Below are positions 32,944-42,492 of a stretch of 64,000 nt of DNA, piece by piece (position 1 is the stretch's first letter; every line of letters starts with the position of its first letter). The DNA is taken from positions 124,001 to 188,000 of the forward strand of contig NZ_CP073696.1 in assembly GCF_025264645.1 (NCBI RefSeq), in the 5' to 3' direction. Made by a program: the position numbers and the translations under genes. The notes under the pieces are model-generated. The model saw nothing but the letters and a program-made list of their open reading frames with translations. It searched no databases and was not told where the DNA came from. Origin of the DNA: Edaphobacter lichenicola. Lineage in GTDB: Bacteria > Acidobacteriota > Terriglobia > Terriglobales > Acidobacteriaceae.

Positions 32944-34530
32944 TTAGTGGGCGCCGGCGGGAGGCTTGCCTGGTTTTACCTTCTTGAACGTCCATACGAT
33001 GAAGACGCAGAAGAAGCAGAGGAGCGAAAGCCAGCGAAACACGTCTACAAACGACCAGAGGGACGCTTGCTGACCGAGTTGCTGATAGATCGTGGTCTGG
33101 GCAGGGGACAGCGAGTTACTTTGTCCGTAATAACCGCTGAGCGCCTGTTGGGTTGCAGTCATGCTGTTTTGAAACTGCTGGCCAGTCTGAGGGACGTAGT
33201 TGATGATGAGATTTTGGTGGACGGCAGAGCGGCGGGTAAGGAGAGTTTGTGCGATGGAGATTCCTATGGAGCCGCCAATGTTCCGCATTAAGTTGAACAG
33301 GCCGCTCGCGTTGCCGATTTGTTTGTTGTCGAGCGTGCCGTAGGCGGCGGTACTGATAGGGACGAAGATGAAGCTGAGTCCAAAGCCTGTGATGAAGATG
33401 GGCAAGAGAAGAGTTGTTGGGGATATATCGAGGGTGACGTTGCCAAAGTAGAACGTCGTGAGACCGAAGGTGATAAATCCGAAGCTGAGAAGATAGCGAG
33501 GATCGATCTTATTGGAAAGAAAACCTATGATCGGCATGCCGCAGACGGCCCCGATGCCGCGAGGCGCAACGGCCAGGCCAGCGGTGAAGGCGGTGTATCC
33601 AAGTAACTCCTGAAAAAAGAGCGGAAGGACCGTCGTGGTGGAGTAGATACCGATACCAAACATGAAGATGAGTATGGAACCGATAAGGAAGTTGCGGTCT
33701 TTGAGGACCTTGAGATCGACGATGGCGTCTTTGTCGCGCCAGCAGTGCCAGCAGAAGTAGACAAAGGAGATGACCAGGAAGAAGACGGCCCAGCGGATCC
33801 AGATGGCTCCGAACCAGTCATCCTCCTGACCCTTGTCGAGCACGACCTGGAGGCAGCCGGTCCAGACAATGAGTGCGCCGAACCCGTAGCGGTCGAAGGC
33901 AGCGACCTTAGTTTTTTTGATGTAGGCGGGATCGTGGATAAACCGATTGATCATGACCAGGGCGAGGATCCCGATCGGGATGTTGATGTAGAAGGCGTAG
34001 CGCCAGGAGTAGGTGTCGGTGAGCCAGCCGCCGAGGGTGGGACCGAGGACGGGGGCGACGACGACGCCGAAGGCGAAGACGGCCATGGCGGCTCCGCGTT
34101 TGGCAGGAGGGAAGGATTCGAGGAGGATGGCCTGGGAGAGTGGTTGAAGGGCACCGCCGCCGGCGCCTTGAACGACGCGGGCTAACAGCATGATGCCGAG
34201 GGTGGGAGCGGCTCCGCAGGCGAAGCTGGCTATGGTGAAGATGGTGATACAGGACATCAGGAAACGCTTGCGGCCGAATTTGAGGGAGAACCAGTTGCTG
34301 GCGGGGAGAACGATGGCGTTGGCGACGAGGTAACTGGTGAGAACCCAGGTGGCTTCGTCGTTTGAGGCAGAGAGGGAGCCGGCGATGTAGGGAAGGGCGA
34401 CCGAGGCGATGGCGGTGTCGAGCACCTCCATGAAGGTGGCGAGCATGACCGAGGCGGCGATCAACCAGGGGTTAACGCCTTTGGTGACTTCAGCGGATTG
34501 ATCCTGAGGTGCAGTTGCGGCTGAGGCCAT
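32944..34530 (-). CDS. DHA2-family MFS drug efflux transporter (EmrB/QacA type)
   Basis: The 528-residue protein has about 14 hydrophobic segments. Family motifs: ATFMEVLDTAIASVALPYIA in TM1 (the DHA2 LDxTIVNVALP motif), NWFSLKFGRKRFLM (motif A), RVVQGAGGGALQPLSQAIL (motif B), and VLGPTLGGWLTDTYSWRYAFYINIPIG (motif C and the conserved WRWiFyINvPiG). It would expel toxic compounds by proton antiport at the inner membrane. No EmrA-like membrane fusion protein gene or TetR regulator is adjacent, which is unusual for this class. The end is GKPPAGAH. Confidence 0.92.
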   Translation of the reverse strand: MASAATAPQDQSAEVTKGVNPWLIAASVMLATFMEVLDTAIASVALPYIAGSLSASNDEATWVLTSYLVANAIVLPASNWFSLKFGRKRFLMSCITIFTIASFACGAAPTLGIMLLARVVQGAGGGALQPLSQAILLESFPPAKRGAAMAVFAFGVVVAPVLGPTLGGWLTDTYSWRYAFYINIPIGILALVMINRFIHDPAYIKKTKVAAFDRYGFGALIVWTGCLQVVLDKGQEDDWFGAIWIRWAVFFLVISFVYFCWHCWRDKDAIVDLKVLKDRNFLIGSILIFMFGIGIYSTTTVLPLFFQELLGYTAFTAGLAVAPRGIGAVCGMPIIGFLSNKIDPRYLLSFGFITFGLTTFYFGNVTLDISPTTLLLPIFITGFGLSFIFVPISTAAYGTLDNKQIGNASGLFNLMRNIGGSIGISIAQTLLTRRSAVHQNLIINYVPQTGQQFQNSMTATQQALSGYYGQSNSLSPAQTTIYQQLGQQASLWSFVDVFRWLSLLCFFCVFIVWTFKKVKPGKPPAGAH

Positions 34531-34654
34531 GTGCCTGGGTGTGGTCCTTCGTTAGAGTGAGTGTCTCCTATGTAGAGACAAAAAAGGGAGTAATGGATGC
34601 CTTTATCTGAGGGGTGGGGATGGCGCAGGCACGCGGCGGACGGTTTTGGGGACG

Positions 34655-34694
34655 AAAAAAGGCGGCAAGCCCGTTGAATAGAGCCTGCCACCTT
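34655..34694 (-). terminator. Rho-independent terminator of the lipoprotein gene
   Basis: On the minus strand AAGGTGGCAGGC pairs with GCTTGCCGCCTT (12 pairs, two of them G-U), immediately followed by TTTT. It lies 56 bases after the lipoprotein stop codon, which supports that short gene being real. Confidence 0.75.
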
Positions 34695-34749
34695 GTTGGG
34701 TTATCAATTTCCGGCGGGTTCGGTTGCCGGAGGTAGGTGCCGGTGGCCT

Positions 34750-35055
34750 TTAAGAACGGTTGCGGCCGTTCGGGACCATCGACTGGGAGATCGTGTGCAG
34801 GGATCCGATCTGGAGCCTGCGAGAAGATGGGGGGTGATGGAGAGCGGGGATTTGGGTGGCGTCGAGGCTCTCGGGGAGGGAGGTGGGTGAACGGAGGTAA
34901 TCGCTGGAGGCGGTCGAGTACTCGGTTCGAGACGTGGTGCTCAGGGTGTCGGTGTCGGTACAGCCGGTGAGGAGGCCGGCGAGAAGGCCTGCGAAGCCCA
35001 GGGAAGCAAGTTTCAAAAGGCGGCGTTTGGTGCTATGAGCAGCTAAGGAAGACAT
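34750..35055 (-). CDS. Small predicted lipoprotein
   Basis: ATG 35055 has TTGGAG 9 bases upstream and opens a 101-residue frame. The N-terminus (TKRRLLKLASLGFAGLLAGLLTGC) is a textbook lipoprotein signal with lipobox LLTGC at about residue 32. The mature part is Ser/Thr-rich with no recognised domain. A good terminator follows. It lies between dnaK (divergent) and the MFS gene. Function unknown; envelope location inferred from the lipobox. Confidence 0.65.
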   Translation of the reverse strand: MSSLAAHSTKRRLLKLASLGFAGLLAGLLTGCTDTDTLSTTSRTEYSTASSDYLRSPTSLPESLDATQIPALHHPPSSRRLQIGSLHTISQSMVPNGRNRS

Positions 35056-35323
35056 GAGCAACGCTCCAAGTGATACATGAATTGAGGGAAGCGTAACCGG
35101 AGGCATCTAGGGCGACAATGACACCTTCGAGGCAGGTTTCGGGGTAAGCGAGTTTGGCGATTTGGTGCATTACGTGTTTGGTCTATCGGCAGCTTTTGGC
35201 TCGAAATGAGGTTAGGCGGGGCTAGAAAACGGGTTTTGGAAGGTCTTTTGTGGCCATGATTTAGGGATTTCGGATTGTAGGGATAGTTTTTGCATCCAAT
35301 AGGCGATGAATCACATCAGAATA

Positions 35324-35344
35324 GTTGACAATAAGTGACTCAAG
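35324..35344. promoter_or_regulatory. HAIR-like (HspR) site and TTGACA box upstream of dnaK
   Basis: The HspR operator HAIR is CTTGAGT-N7-ACTCAAG. Here the right half ACTCAAG (35338-35344) is perfect and, after exactly 7 bases, the left half reads GTTGACA (4 of 7 matches, keeping the TTGA core). TTGACA at 35325-35330 overlaps it and could be a -35 box, though no good -10 follows. Just right, CAAGGT-GAGA-ACCTTG is a perfect 6-bp inverted repeat. hspR itself is at 42493. The rest of 35056-35403 shows no gene. Confidence 0.4.
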
Positions 35345-35403
35345 GTGAGAACCTTGGGAAGTCAAAATGTTGATGGGCTATGAGCCCAGAATGGGGACTA
35401 GGG

Positions 35404-37320
35404 ATGGCAAAGATTATTGGTATTGACCTGGGAACGACGAACTCCTGCGTAGCCGTGATGGAAGGCGGCGAACCGAAGGTGATTCCGAACGAAGAGGGCG
35501 GTCGTACGACTCCGTCTGTCGTTGCGTTCACCAAGAGCGGGGAGCGTCTGGTGGGCCAGGTAGCCAAACGGCAAGCGATTACGAACCCGGAGAACACCGT
35601 TTATTCGATCAAGCGGTTTATGGGTCGTCGCATGAACGAGGTTGGCGATGAGATGAAGATGGTGCCCTACAAGGTTGTTGCGAAGGGCGACAACATTGTG
35701 GTGAGCGCGCAGGGTAAGGAGTACACCCCGCCTGAGATTTCGGCGATGATTCTGCAGAAGTTGAAAAAGGCTGCAGAGGATTATCTCGGCACTTCGGTGA
35801 CTGAGGCTGTGATTACGGTTCCGGCCTACTTCAACGATGCCCAGCGGCAGGCGACAAAAGACGCCGGCAAGATTGCTGGACTTGATGTGAAGCGCATTGT
35901 GAACGAGCCAACGGCGGCTGCGCTTGCGTATGGGCTGGATAAGAAGAAGGACGAGACCATTGCGGTTTATGACTTCGGCGGCGGTACGTTCGATATCTCG
36001 ATCCTTGAGGTTGGCGAAGGGGTCATTGAAGTGAAGTCGACCAATGGCGATACGCACCTTGGTGGCGATAACCTCGACCAGCGGATTGTGGATTGGTTGA
36101 TCGGCGAGTTCAAGTCGGACACGGGCCTCGATCTGCATGCGAAGGGCAACGAGATGGCGCTGCAGCGGTTGAAGGATGCTGCGGAGAAGGCAAAGATCGA
36201 GCTGTCGACGGCGCAGGAGTCGGAGATCAATCTGCCGTTTATTACTGCGGATGCGAGTGGACCGAAGCACCTTGTACGGAATTTGACTCGTGCGAAGCTG
36301 GAGTCGCTGGTGGATGATCTGCTGCAGCGGTCGATTGGGCCGTCGAAGCAGGCGATGAAGGATGCTGGCGTGGATGCGAGCAAGATCGACGAGGTGGTTC
36401 TCGTCGGTGGTCAGACTCGTATGCCTAAGATTCAGCAACTTGTGAAGGAGCTGTTCGGCAAGGATCCTCACAAGGGCGTGAACCCGGATGAGGTTGTGGC
36501 GATCGGTGCGGCGGTTCAGGCTGGCGTTCTCGCTGGCGAAGTGAAGGACCTGCTGCTGCTCGACGTGACTCCGCTGACGTTGTCGATTGAGACGATGGGT
36601 GGGGTTGCGACGGCGATGATCAACCGGAACACGACGATTCCGACGAAGAAGACGGAGACGTTCTCGACGGCAGCTGACTCGCAGACCGAGGTTGAGGTGC
36701 ATGTATTGCAAGGCGAGCGGCCGATGGCAGCGCAGAACCGGACGCTGGGCAAGTTCAAGCTTGCCGGGATTCCGCCAGCTCCTCGCGGTGTGCCGCAGAT
36801 CGAGGTGACGTTTGACATCGATGCGAACGGCATTCTGAATGTGACGGCGAAGGACAATGCGACGGGTAAGGATCAGAAGATTACGATCACAAGCTCGTCG
36901 GGCCTGAGCAAGGAAGAGGTTGAGCGGATGGCGAAGGACGCCGAAGCTCATGCTGCTGAGGATAAAGAGCAGCGCGATGCGGTAGAGGCTCGCAATGGAC
37001 TGGATTCGTTGGTCTACAACATCGAGAAGATGGTGAAGGAAGCCGGCGATAAGGTTGCGGAGTCGGATAAGACCGAGGTGGAGACTGCGCTGGCTGAGGC
37101 GAAGACGACGCTTGCAGGAACGCCGAGCGCGACGGAACTGAATGCTGCGAAGGATCGTCTTACGACGGTGAGCCACAAGCTTGCTGAGGCGATGTACAAG
37201 GCGTCTTCCACTTCAGCACCGACCGATGGCGCTACAGCGGCAACGGGAACGACCGAAGAGCCGAAGAAGGACGAAGGCGTAATCGATGCTGAATACGTTG
37301 ACGTCGACGAAAAGAAATAA
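35404..37320 (+). CDS. dnaK: Molecular chaperone DnaK (Hsp70)
   Basis: The 638-residue protein is a complete Hsp70. The nucleotide-binding domain has [51 protein letters not shown] and [13 protein letters not shown]; the linker [15 protein letters not shown] is followed by the substrate-binding domain ([30 protein letters not shown]) and a helical lid; the end is [13 protein letters not shown], a conserved DnaK tail. The start is the second ATG (35404), which begins MAKIIGID as in all DnaK. It acts in the cytosol with DnaJ (40025) and GrpE, which is not in the window. Control by HspR through the upstream site is inferred. Confidence 0.98.
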   Translation: MAKIIGIDLGTTNSCVAVMEGGEPKVIPNEEGGRTTPSVVAFTKSGERLVGQVAKRQAITNPENTVYSIKRFMGRRMNEVGDEMKMVPYKVVAKGDNIVVSAQGKEYTPPEISAMILQKLKKAAEDYLGTSVTEAVITVPAYFNDAQRQATKDAGKIAGLDVKRIVNEPTAAALAYGLDKKKDETIAVYDFGGGTFDISILEVGEGVIEVKSTNGDTHLGGDNLDQRIVDWLIGEFKSDTGLDLHAKGNEMALQRLKDAAEKAKIELSTAQESEINLPFITADASGPKHLVRNLTRAKLESLVDDLLQRSIGPSKQAMKDAGVDASKIDEVVLVGGQTRMPKIQQLVKELFGKDPHKGVNPDEVVAIGAAVQAGVLAGEVKDLLLLDVTPLTLSIETMGGVATAMINRNTTIPTKKTETFSTAADSQTEVEVHVLQGERPMAAQNRTLGKFKLAGIPPAPRGVPQIEVTFDIDANGILNVTAKDNATGKDQKITITSSSGLSKEEVERMAKDAEAHAAEDKEQRDAVEARNGLDSLVYNIEKMVKEAGDKVAESDKTEVETALAEAKTTLAGTPSATELNAAKDRLTTVSHKLAEAMYKASSTSAPTDGATAATGTTEEPKKDEGVIDAEYVDVDEKK

Positions 37321-37357
37321 GTGTAATCCGTACGGGTCGATTTGACGTAATAAAGAT

Positions 37358-37391
37358 AAGGGGCGTTCCTGCCGGGGTGCCCCTTGTTTTT
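37358..37391 (+). terminator. Rho-independent terminator after dnaK
   Basis: AAGGGGC pairs perfectly with GCCCCTT across a 14-base loop and is followed by GTTTTTAT, 38 bases after the dnaK stop. It ends the dnaK transcript before the small downstream gene. Confidence 0.85.
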
Positions 37392-37540
37392 ATCAGCCGG
37401 GATTGTAGCTATTGGCGTGTAGAGTGCGTCTATCACCAGAAAGGTGTGTAGCGGTGACCAGAAGTAACGGAGAAGATAAGTACGCAGAGATGTTTTGGCT
37501 AGAGAACCTGGAACTCAATCGATTGCTTGGAGGAAAGACC

Positions 37541-37711
37541 ATGACCGAGACGATGTGGAAGTGCGACCAGGTTCGAGCAGGCCGGCTGTACAACCGGATG
37601 ATGTTCGACACGAAGGAAGAGGCTGTGCAGTTTGCTCAGCGGATGCAACAGATGGAGCCGGATCAGATGTTCTCGATCGAGGCGATCGAGGCGCGTCAGG
37701 TTTGGAACTGA
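37541..37711 (+). CDS. Conserved-looking 56-residue protein of unknown function
   Basis: ATG 37541 has GGAGG 7 bases upstream and encodes 56 residues, from MTETMWKCDQVRAG to EAIEARQVWN. The composition is that of a real small soluble protein, with a DTKEEAVQFAQRMQQ helix and one Cys; no membrane span. An extended start at 37490 is possible. No family is recognised. It sits between dnaK's terminator and a convergent acyltransferase, so it is its own unit. Confidence 0.7.
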   Translation: MTETMWKCDQVRAGRLYNRMMFDTKEEAVQFAQRMQQMEPDQMFSIEAIEARQVWN

Positions 37712-37715
37712 TCTG

Positions 37716-38825
37716 CTAGACGGAGCGCGTTCGAATCACTTCGAAGCGCTTCTTGTAGCGCAGTATGGGTGATTCGAAGAACCGGTAAGAGATAGAAGCG
37801 AGCAAGACAGTGAGGATGAAGGCAAACGCGACTTCAAGTGCGTTGGTCGTCATCCTCGCTATTTGGTGGCCACTGGTGAGGCGATGAACGATGTATATCG
37901 AGAGACGCAGCATGGCCCAGTGAAAGACGTAGAGACCGTACGAGATCTTTCCCAGGTAGACCAGGGGACGTAGTTTGCCTAGACGTGTCTCACCAAGGAA
38001 GCTGAAGAAGAGCAGGGTGCAGCCAAAGTTGACACAGAGGTAGCCGGGAGCTGCGAGATGGAAGGTGACTGGGTCTGATGTCTCCTTGACCTGAAAGAGA
38101 TGTTGGGCTGCACCGAGAGCGGCAAGACCGAGGATGAAGAAGAGCGATCGAACGAGGGGATGTAGTTTTGGCGCACGGCCTCGAAGGGCCAGCGCAAGTA
38201 AAGCTCCTGTACTGAAGAACTGGAATTGAACGAAGCTGTTGACCCAGATCATCACGATGGCGCTGGAGCCGGCATGGCATAGGTGAGCGAGCGCCAGATA
38301 GGCAATGACAAACATAGCGATCGAGAAGACGATGGAGCCAGAGCGGTGGAGGTATTTCCGGGCAGAGGGCCAGAGGATGTAGAACTGCTCCTCGACGGGG
38401 ATGCTCCAGAGCGGGGTTGAGATGGTATCGGTAAAGCCGTGGTAAGCGACGTACCAGTTGCCCGCGGCGAAGAGGAAAGCCAAGAGACGTGAGGTGGTGA
38501 AGACTCCGGGATGCAGGTGGCGCTGCAACAGGTAGTCAGTCAGCAGAACGATAAAATAGAGGGGCCAGATGCGAAGGCCCCGTCGAATGTAAAAGGCTCG
38601 AAGGTGAATGTCTCCCGATTGATTCTTCTCGCGCTCGAGCAGTTCGGTAATGAGGTAGGAGCTGAGCAGGAAGAAGAGACAGACGCCGAGCGCGCCGGCG
38701 ATGCGGAAGGAATCGAAGAGGCCGCGGCCGACGGTGACTGAGTGATAGAAGAAGACTAGAAGAAAGGCGACAAAGCGAAGGACATCAAGCTCTGGCCGGT
38801 AGAAGCTAGTATTTGTTGCGGTCAA
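37716..38825 (-). CDS. Acyltransferase 3 (OafA/YrhL-type) membrane protein
   Basis: The 369-residue protein belongs to the acyltransferase-3 family: FYRPELDVLRFVAFLLVFFYHS at the N-terminus with the catalytic-type His, YIRRGLRIWPLYFIVLL, and WSIPVEEQFYILWP, with about ten membrane spans. Such proteins O-acetylate or otherwise acylate surface sugars or lipids. TTG 38825 is chosen because AGGA lies 5 bases upstream and the family starts there; ATG 38888 would add 21 residues of no family resemblance. It is convergent with the 56-residue gene; the target is unknown. Confidence 0.88.
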   Translation of the reverse strand: MTATNTSFYRPELDVLRFVAFLLVFFYHSVTVGRGLFDSFRIAGALGVCLFFLLSSYLITELLEREKNQSGDIHLRAFYIRRGLRIWPLYFIVLLTDYLLQRHLHPGVFTTSRLLAFLFAAGNWYVAYHGFTDTISTPLWSIPVEEQFYILWPSARKYLHRSGSIVFSIAMFVIAYLALAHLCHAGSSAIVMIWVNSFVQFQFFSTGALLALALRGRAPKLHPLVRSLFFILGLAALGAAQHLFQVKETSDPVTFHLAAPGYLCVNFGCTLLFFSFLGETRLGKLRPLVYLGKISYGLYVFHWAMLRLSIYIVHRLTSGHQIARMTTNALEVAFAFILTVLLASISYRFFESPILRYKKRFEVIRTRSV

Positions 38826-39003
38826 AGAGTTCCTCGTTAGACGCTTGTGCAGACGATGGGGAGTGCCGCGTCCCAAGGAGCATAGCATGGAAGATACGGA
38901 GGTAAGAGATGTGCTGTGGACCTCTGAGCGCAGTATTCGGCACTACCGATGTGAATTGAGGCGAATGGACGTCCGCGATGAATTCGACGGCAGCATCTGA
39001 TGA

Positions 39004-39057
39004 GAGTGACTGCGATGCGAGTCATTGCGATTCGAGTGATTGCGACGAGAGTGAGAG
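39004..39057 (+). repeat. Triplicated 15-base minisatellite
   Basis: Three imperfect 15-base units follow each other: GAGTGACTGCGATGC, GAGTCATTGCGATTC and GAGTGATTGCGACGA, then a partial GAGTGAGAG. They end 3 bases before the glycosylase ATG, so they form its entire leader. Confidence 0.8.
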
Positions 39058-39060
39058 AAG

Positions 39061-39963
39061 ATGCCTGAGGGAAATGAGATTCACCGCTGGGCCGAAAGGC
39101 ATTCGGCTGCATTTGCTGGGAAGGTTGTCCGAGTGGATGGTCCGCAGGGGCGATTTACCGATGCCGCGATGATCGATGGAAGAAAACTGCAGCGGGTGAT
39201 GGCTGTTGGGAAGCATCTTGGATACGACTTCGGGAAGGATTTAATTCTGCATGTGCACCTTGGTTTGCAGGGGGATTTTACCGAGGGATCGGGGCCTTTG
39301 CCTGATGTGCGTGGAGCGTTGCGGCTGCGGATGTGGAATGAAGCTGCGGTGAAGAAGCCTGCGGTGCCGGGCGTGAGCAAGCGTCATGCGTGGTATTCGG
39401 ACGATGATGGGACCGGGCACATTGAAGCTTCGAAGGTGGCGTGGGTTGAGCTGCGTGGACCGATGGACTGCTCGATCTATTCGCAGGAGAAGTGGGATGC
39501 GCTGCTGGAGCGGTTGGGGCCTGATCCGTTGAACGGGGATGGTCCGGAGAAGATGATTGCGAGAGTTAGGAAGAGCAAGAAGACGATTGGCGAGCTGCTG
39601 ATGGATCAGTCGGTGGCGGCTGGGATTGGGAATATCTATCGTGCGGAGTTTTTGTTTCGTGCGAGGCTGAGTCCATTTACGCCGGGCAGGGATGTAGAGG
39701 AGAGCACGCTGCGGTCGATATGGAAGGAGGCGGGTGTTTTGATGAAGGCGGGGATGGTGGATCGGCGGATTGTGACGACGAAGCCAAAGGACAGGCCACA
39801 TAAGACGGGGCCAGTGTTGAAGGAAGAGGCGCACTATGTGTATCGGCGGCAGGGGCGGCCTTGTTTTGTGAGCGGAACGAAGATTTTGACGAAGGTGATG
39901 GCGGGGCGGAATCTATTCTGGTGTCCGGTTTGCCAGGCTGCGGCTTCACCGGAGAAGAATTAG
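39061..39963 (+). CDS. nei: Fpg/Nei-family DNA glycosylase with altered zinc finger
   Basis: The 300-residue protein begins MPEGNEIHRW: after Met removal the N-terminal Pro and the Glu are the catalytic pair of this family, and the PEGNEIHRW form points to the Nei (endonuclease VIII) branch. The H2TH region is GELLMDQSVAAGIGNIYRAEFLF. The C-terminal zinc finger would normally have four Cys; here RRQGRPCFVSGTKI has Ser where the second Cys is expected, leaving one Cys there plus the CPVC pair. It excises oxidised pyrimidines and cleaves the strand. Directly preceded by a 15-base minisatellite. Confidence 0.88.
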   Translation: MPEGNEIHRWAERHSAAFAGKVVRVDGPQGRFTDAAMIDGRKLQRVMAVGKHLGYDFGKDLILHVHLGLQGDFTEGSGPLPDVRGALRLRMWNEAAVKKPAVPGVSKRHAWYSDDDGTGHIEASKVAWVELRGPMDCSIYSQEKWDALLERLGPDPLNGDGPEKMIARVRKSKKTIGELLMDQSVAAGIGNIYRAEFLFRARLSPFTPGRDVEESTLRSIWKEAGVLMKAGMVDRRIVTTKPKDRPHKTGPVLKEEAHYVYRRQGRPCFVSGTKILTKVMAGRNLFWCPVCQAAASPEKN

Positions 39964-39984
39964 GCCGTCAATTTGGGTTTAGAG

Positions 39985-40001
39985 ATGCGGATGATCCGCA
40001 T
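39985..40001. promoter_or_regulatory. Perfect 17-base palindrome before dnaJ
   Basis: ATGCGGAT-G-ATCCGCAT is a perfect odd-centred palindrome lying 24 bases before the dnaJ ATG. It could be a protein-binding site or, in mRNA, a hairpin near the ribosome site; it does not match HAIR. Confidence 0.45.
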
Positions 40002-40024
40002 TGGCTGCAGAATGGAAGATGACT

Positions 40025-41275
40025 ATGGCGACAACACAGACGAAGGACTATTACGGCACGCTGGGCGTGAAGAAGACGGCGACGACGGAGGAGATTCGCA
40101 AGGCGTTTCGCAAGGCTGCGCGGAAGTATCACCCGGACGTGAATCCGAACGACAAGAAGGCCGAGGAGAAGTTCAAGGAGATCTCCGAGGCGAACGATGT
40201 TTTGAGTGACGATAAGAAGCGCAAGATTTACGACCAGCTTGGGTTCTACTCGGACAATATCGATCCGGCTGCGGCGGAGGCTGCGGCTCGCGGTGGCTAC
40301 GGCGGTGGTGCGTCTGCGGGGTACGGTGGAGCGCAGCGCGGTTCGCGGGGAGGGCAGGAGGTACCGTTTGATTTTGGGGGATTCGACTTTTCGGACTTTC
40401 AGGCGAGCCAGGGCGGCCGGGGTGGTCAGCAGGAGCCGGGTGGCGGCTTTGGCGGAAGCTTCAAGGATATCTTCAGCGGGATGTTCAACGGAGGAAAGCA
40501 CGCGACGCGTGGACCGCAGTCGGGAACCGATCTTGAATATCAGGTGAGCGTGGACTTCTGGACCGCGGTGCGGGGAGGGGTGACTCGCCTGGAGATTCAG
40601 CGGCAGGAGATTTGCCCGACGTGCAAGGGCAAGTCGACGACGGGCGGAAGTATTGAGTGCCCGGAGTGCCACGGGTCGGGGCAGGTGACGCAGATGGGCG
40701 GACGGATGAAGTTCAACATCCAGTGCCCGCGCTGCGAAGGGTCGGGGAAGGTGCAGAACTCATGCCCGACGTGCGATGGCGAAGGCGTGGTGACGAAGAA
40801 GGAGCAGCTTGAGTTTCGTATCAAGGCGGGGACTCGGGATGGACAGAGGATTCGGCTGGCGGGGAAGGGAAATGCCGGGACGAATGGCGGGGCTGCCGGG
40901 GATCTGTTTTTGATTATCAAGGCCGGGACGAATCCGGTGTTTAGCCGGAGCGGCGATGATATTTATGTAACCGTTCCGGTTACGATGACCGAAGCTGCGC
41001 TGGGAGCGAAGATTGATGTGCCGACGATCGATACGCATGAAGGTGGGGCGCGGACGCAGTTGAAGATTCCACCTGGGACGCAGACTGGGCAGAAGCTAAG
41101 GCTGCGAGAGAAGGGTGTGGCTTCGGCTTCGCGAGAGGGTGTGCGCGGCGATCAGATTGTTGAGGTGAAGATCGTGGTGCCGAAGGTGCAGGATGAGCGG
41201 AGCAAGGAGATTCTGCGGGAGTTGGCGAAGTTGAATCCGGAGGATCCGCGAGACGGTTTGTTTACTGCGGTTTGA
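40025..41275 (+). CDS. dnaJ: Chaperone protein DnaJ
   Basis: DnaJ is the Hsp40 co-chaperone that delivers substrates to DnaK and stimulates its ATPase. The 416-residue protein has a J domain (residues about 7-75) with HPD in YHPDVNP, a Gly-rich segment (about 85-160), four zinc-binding repeats ([32 protein letters not shown]) and the beta-rich substrate-binding C-terminus. The first zinc repeat departs from CxxCxGxG at its end. ATG 40025 with GGAAG 6 bases upstream is preferred over ATG 40019 and TTG 40001. It is separated from dnaK by 2.7 kb, and hspR follows after one gene. Confidence 0.96.
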   Translation: MATTQTKDYYGTLGVKKTATTEEIRKAFRKAARKYHPDVNPNDKKAEEKFKEISEANDVLSDDKKRKIYDQLGFYSDNIDPAAAEAAARGGYGGGASAGYGGAQRGSRGGQEVPFDFGGFDFSDFQASQGGRGGQQEPGGGFGGSFKDIFSGMFNGGKHATRGPQSGTDLEYQVSVDFWTAVRGGVTRLEIQRQEICPTCKGKSTTGGSIECPECHGSGQVTQMGGRMKFNIQCPRCEGSGKVQNSCPTCDGEGVVTKKEQLEFRIKAGTRDGQRIRLAGKGNAGTNGGAAGDLFLIIKAGTNPVFSRSGDDIYVTVPVTMTEAALGAKIDVPTIDTHEGGARTQLKIPPGTQTGQKLRLREKGVASASREGVRGDQIVEVKIVVPKVQDERSKEILRELAKLNPEDPRDGLFTAV

Positions 41276-41355
41276 TCTTGGTGGTTTGACGAGCCGAACG
41301 CAATTTGTTGATCGCTGACTCGATCCGCGTGGGTGCGTTTGCGTCAGTCGCGGTG

Positions 41356-42387
41356 TCAAGAGTTAGGTTCTGGTTCAAGCGCTTCGGTGGATGAGTGGGC
41401 TGAGACTGTCAGGGTGAAGCCGATGGGGAACTGGTCTACGGGGGAGGGAGCGGGGAGGATGAGCTCGTTGACCAGGCTGGCTGCGTATTGGGTGGTTTCG
41501 GGGGCCAGGCCTGCGATGCGGGCGGCGAGCCAGGCTTGCGGGGTGATGGTGATCTCGGCGCGGCCGGCGGCCACGGCGTTGTAGATCTTGTTGGCGGCGT
41601 GGTTGACGGAGGCTGCGAGGATCGGGGTTTTGGCGGCTAGCTGGAACCAGCGCTGCTCTTTGATGGTGCGACCGGTGTAGTTGGCGTGGGCTTCGCCGCC
41701 GGTGCGCATAAGGCCGGGGCAGACGGTTGTGACGCGGACGCCTTTGTGGCGGAGTTCGGCGTGGAGGCCTTCGGAGAAGCCGACGAGCGCGAATTTGCTG
41801 GCGACGTAAGGGAGCATGTGCGGCATGGCGAACTTGCCGCCGATGCTGGCGATGTTGACGATGGCGGCGTCGCCGTGGACGCGGTTGCGACGGAGCAGGT
41901 GCGGGAGCGCCGCGTGAGTGGTGTGGAGTGCAGCGAAGAAGTTGGTGGCCATGGCGCGGCGGTAGGCGGCGATGGGCTGGTTTTCGACGGGGCCGACCTC
42001 GATGATACCGGCATTGTTGATGAGGACGTCGATACGGCCGAAGTGGCTGACGGCGTGGTCGATGAGCATGGTGGCCTGGGCGGCGTCGGTTAGGTCGGCT
42101 GGAAGGAGGAGGACGTCGTCAGGCGATTGGACAGAGCCGCGCGCCAGGAGCGTGTTGCGGGCCTCGGTGAGTTCGTCGACGCTGCGGGAGACAAGGATGA
42201 GCTTTGCTCCGGAGCGACCGTAGCGGTCGGCGAGGGCGAGACCGAGGCCGCGGGAGCCTCCGGTGATGAGCACCACCTGGCCGGGACGGCGCTTTGCTGG
42301 GCCCGGCATGAGAGCGTAAGCAGCGGCAGCAGCGGCGATGCCGGTGAGAATCTGAGCGGTGTGGAGTGCGGCTCTGGTTGTTCTCAT
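41356..42387 (-). CDS. Short-chain dehydrogenase/reductase with N-terminal anchor
   Basis: The 343-residue protein has a hydrophobic N-terminal segment (ILTGIAAAAAAYALM), then a classical SDR: TGGSRGLGLA (TGxxxGxG cofactor loop), LINNAGIIEVG (NNAG), the catalytic Ser region VNIASIGGKFAMP and YVASK (Tyr and Lys). NADP preference is hinted by the basic residues after beta-2 (VSRSVDELTEA). The C-terminus adds about 90 residues beyond the usual length, with a hydrophobic stretch. Start 42387 is chosen because it begins just before the hydrophobic segment; a long upstream frame has no family resemblance. Substrate unknown. Confidence 0.88.
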   Translation of the reverse strand: MRTTRAALHTAQILTGIAAAAAAYALMPGPAKRRPGQVVLITGGSRGLGLALADRYGRSGAKLILVSRSVDELTEARNTLLARGSVQSPDDVLLLPADLTDAAQATMLIDHAVSHFGRIDVLINNAGIIEVGPVENQPIAAYRRAMATNFFAALHTTHAALPHLLRRNRVHGDAAIVNIASIGGKFAMPHMLPYVASKFALVGFSEGLHAELRHKGVRVTTVCPGLMRTGGEAHANYTGRTIKEQRWFQLAAKTPILAASVNHAANKIYNAVAAGRAEITITPQAWLAARIAGLAPETTQYAASLVNELILPAPSPVDQFPIGFTLTVSAHSSTEALEPEPNS

Positions 42388-42492
42388 AACTGATTGGATG
42401 CTTGAATACGGAGCATAGCTGACTTTGCTTGACTTGCCTATGAAAGAAAGAGCTAGACTTTTGATGGAAGCATTCGGCTCGAGGTCGGATTT

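Noticed and set aside
35398-37176. 592-residue antisense frame opposite dnaK
   Set aside because: It is a codon-bias artefact of a G-rich, highly biased dnaK; the antisense product is Arg/Leu/His-rich with no family and no ribosome site.
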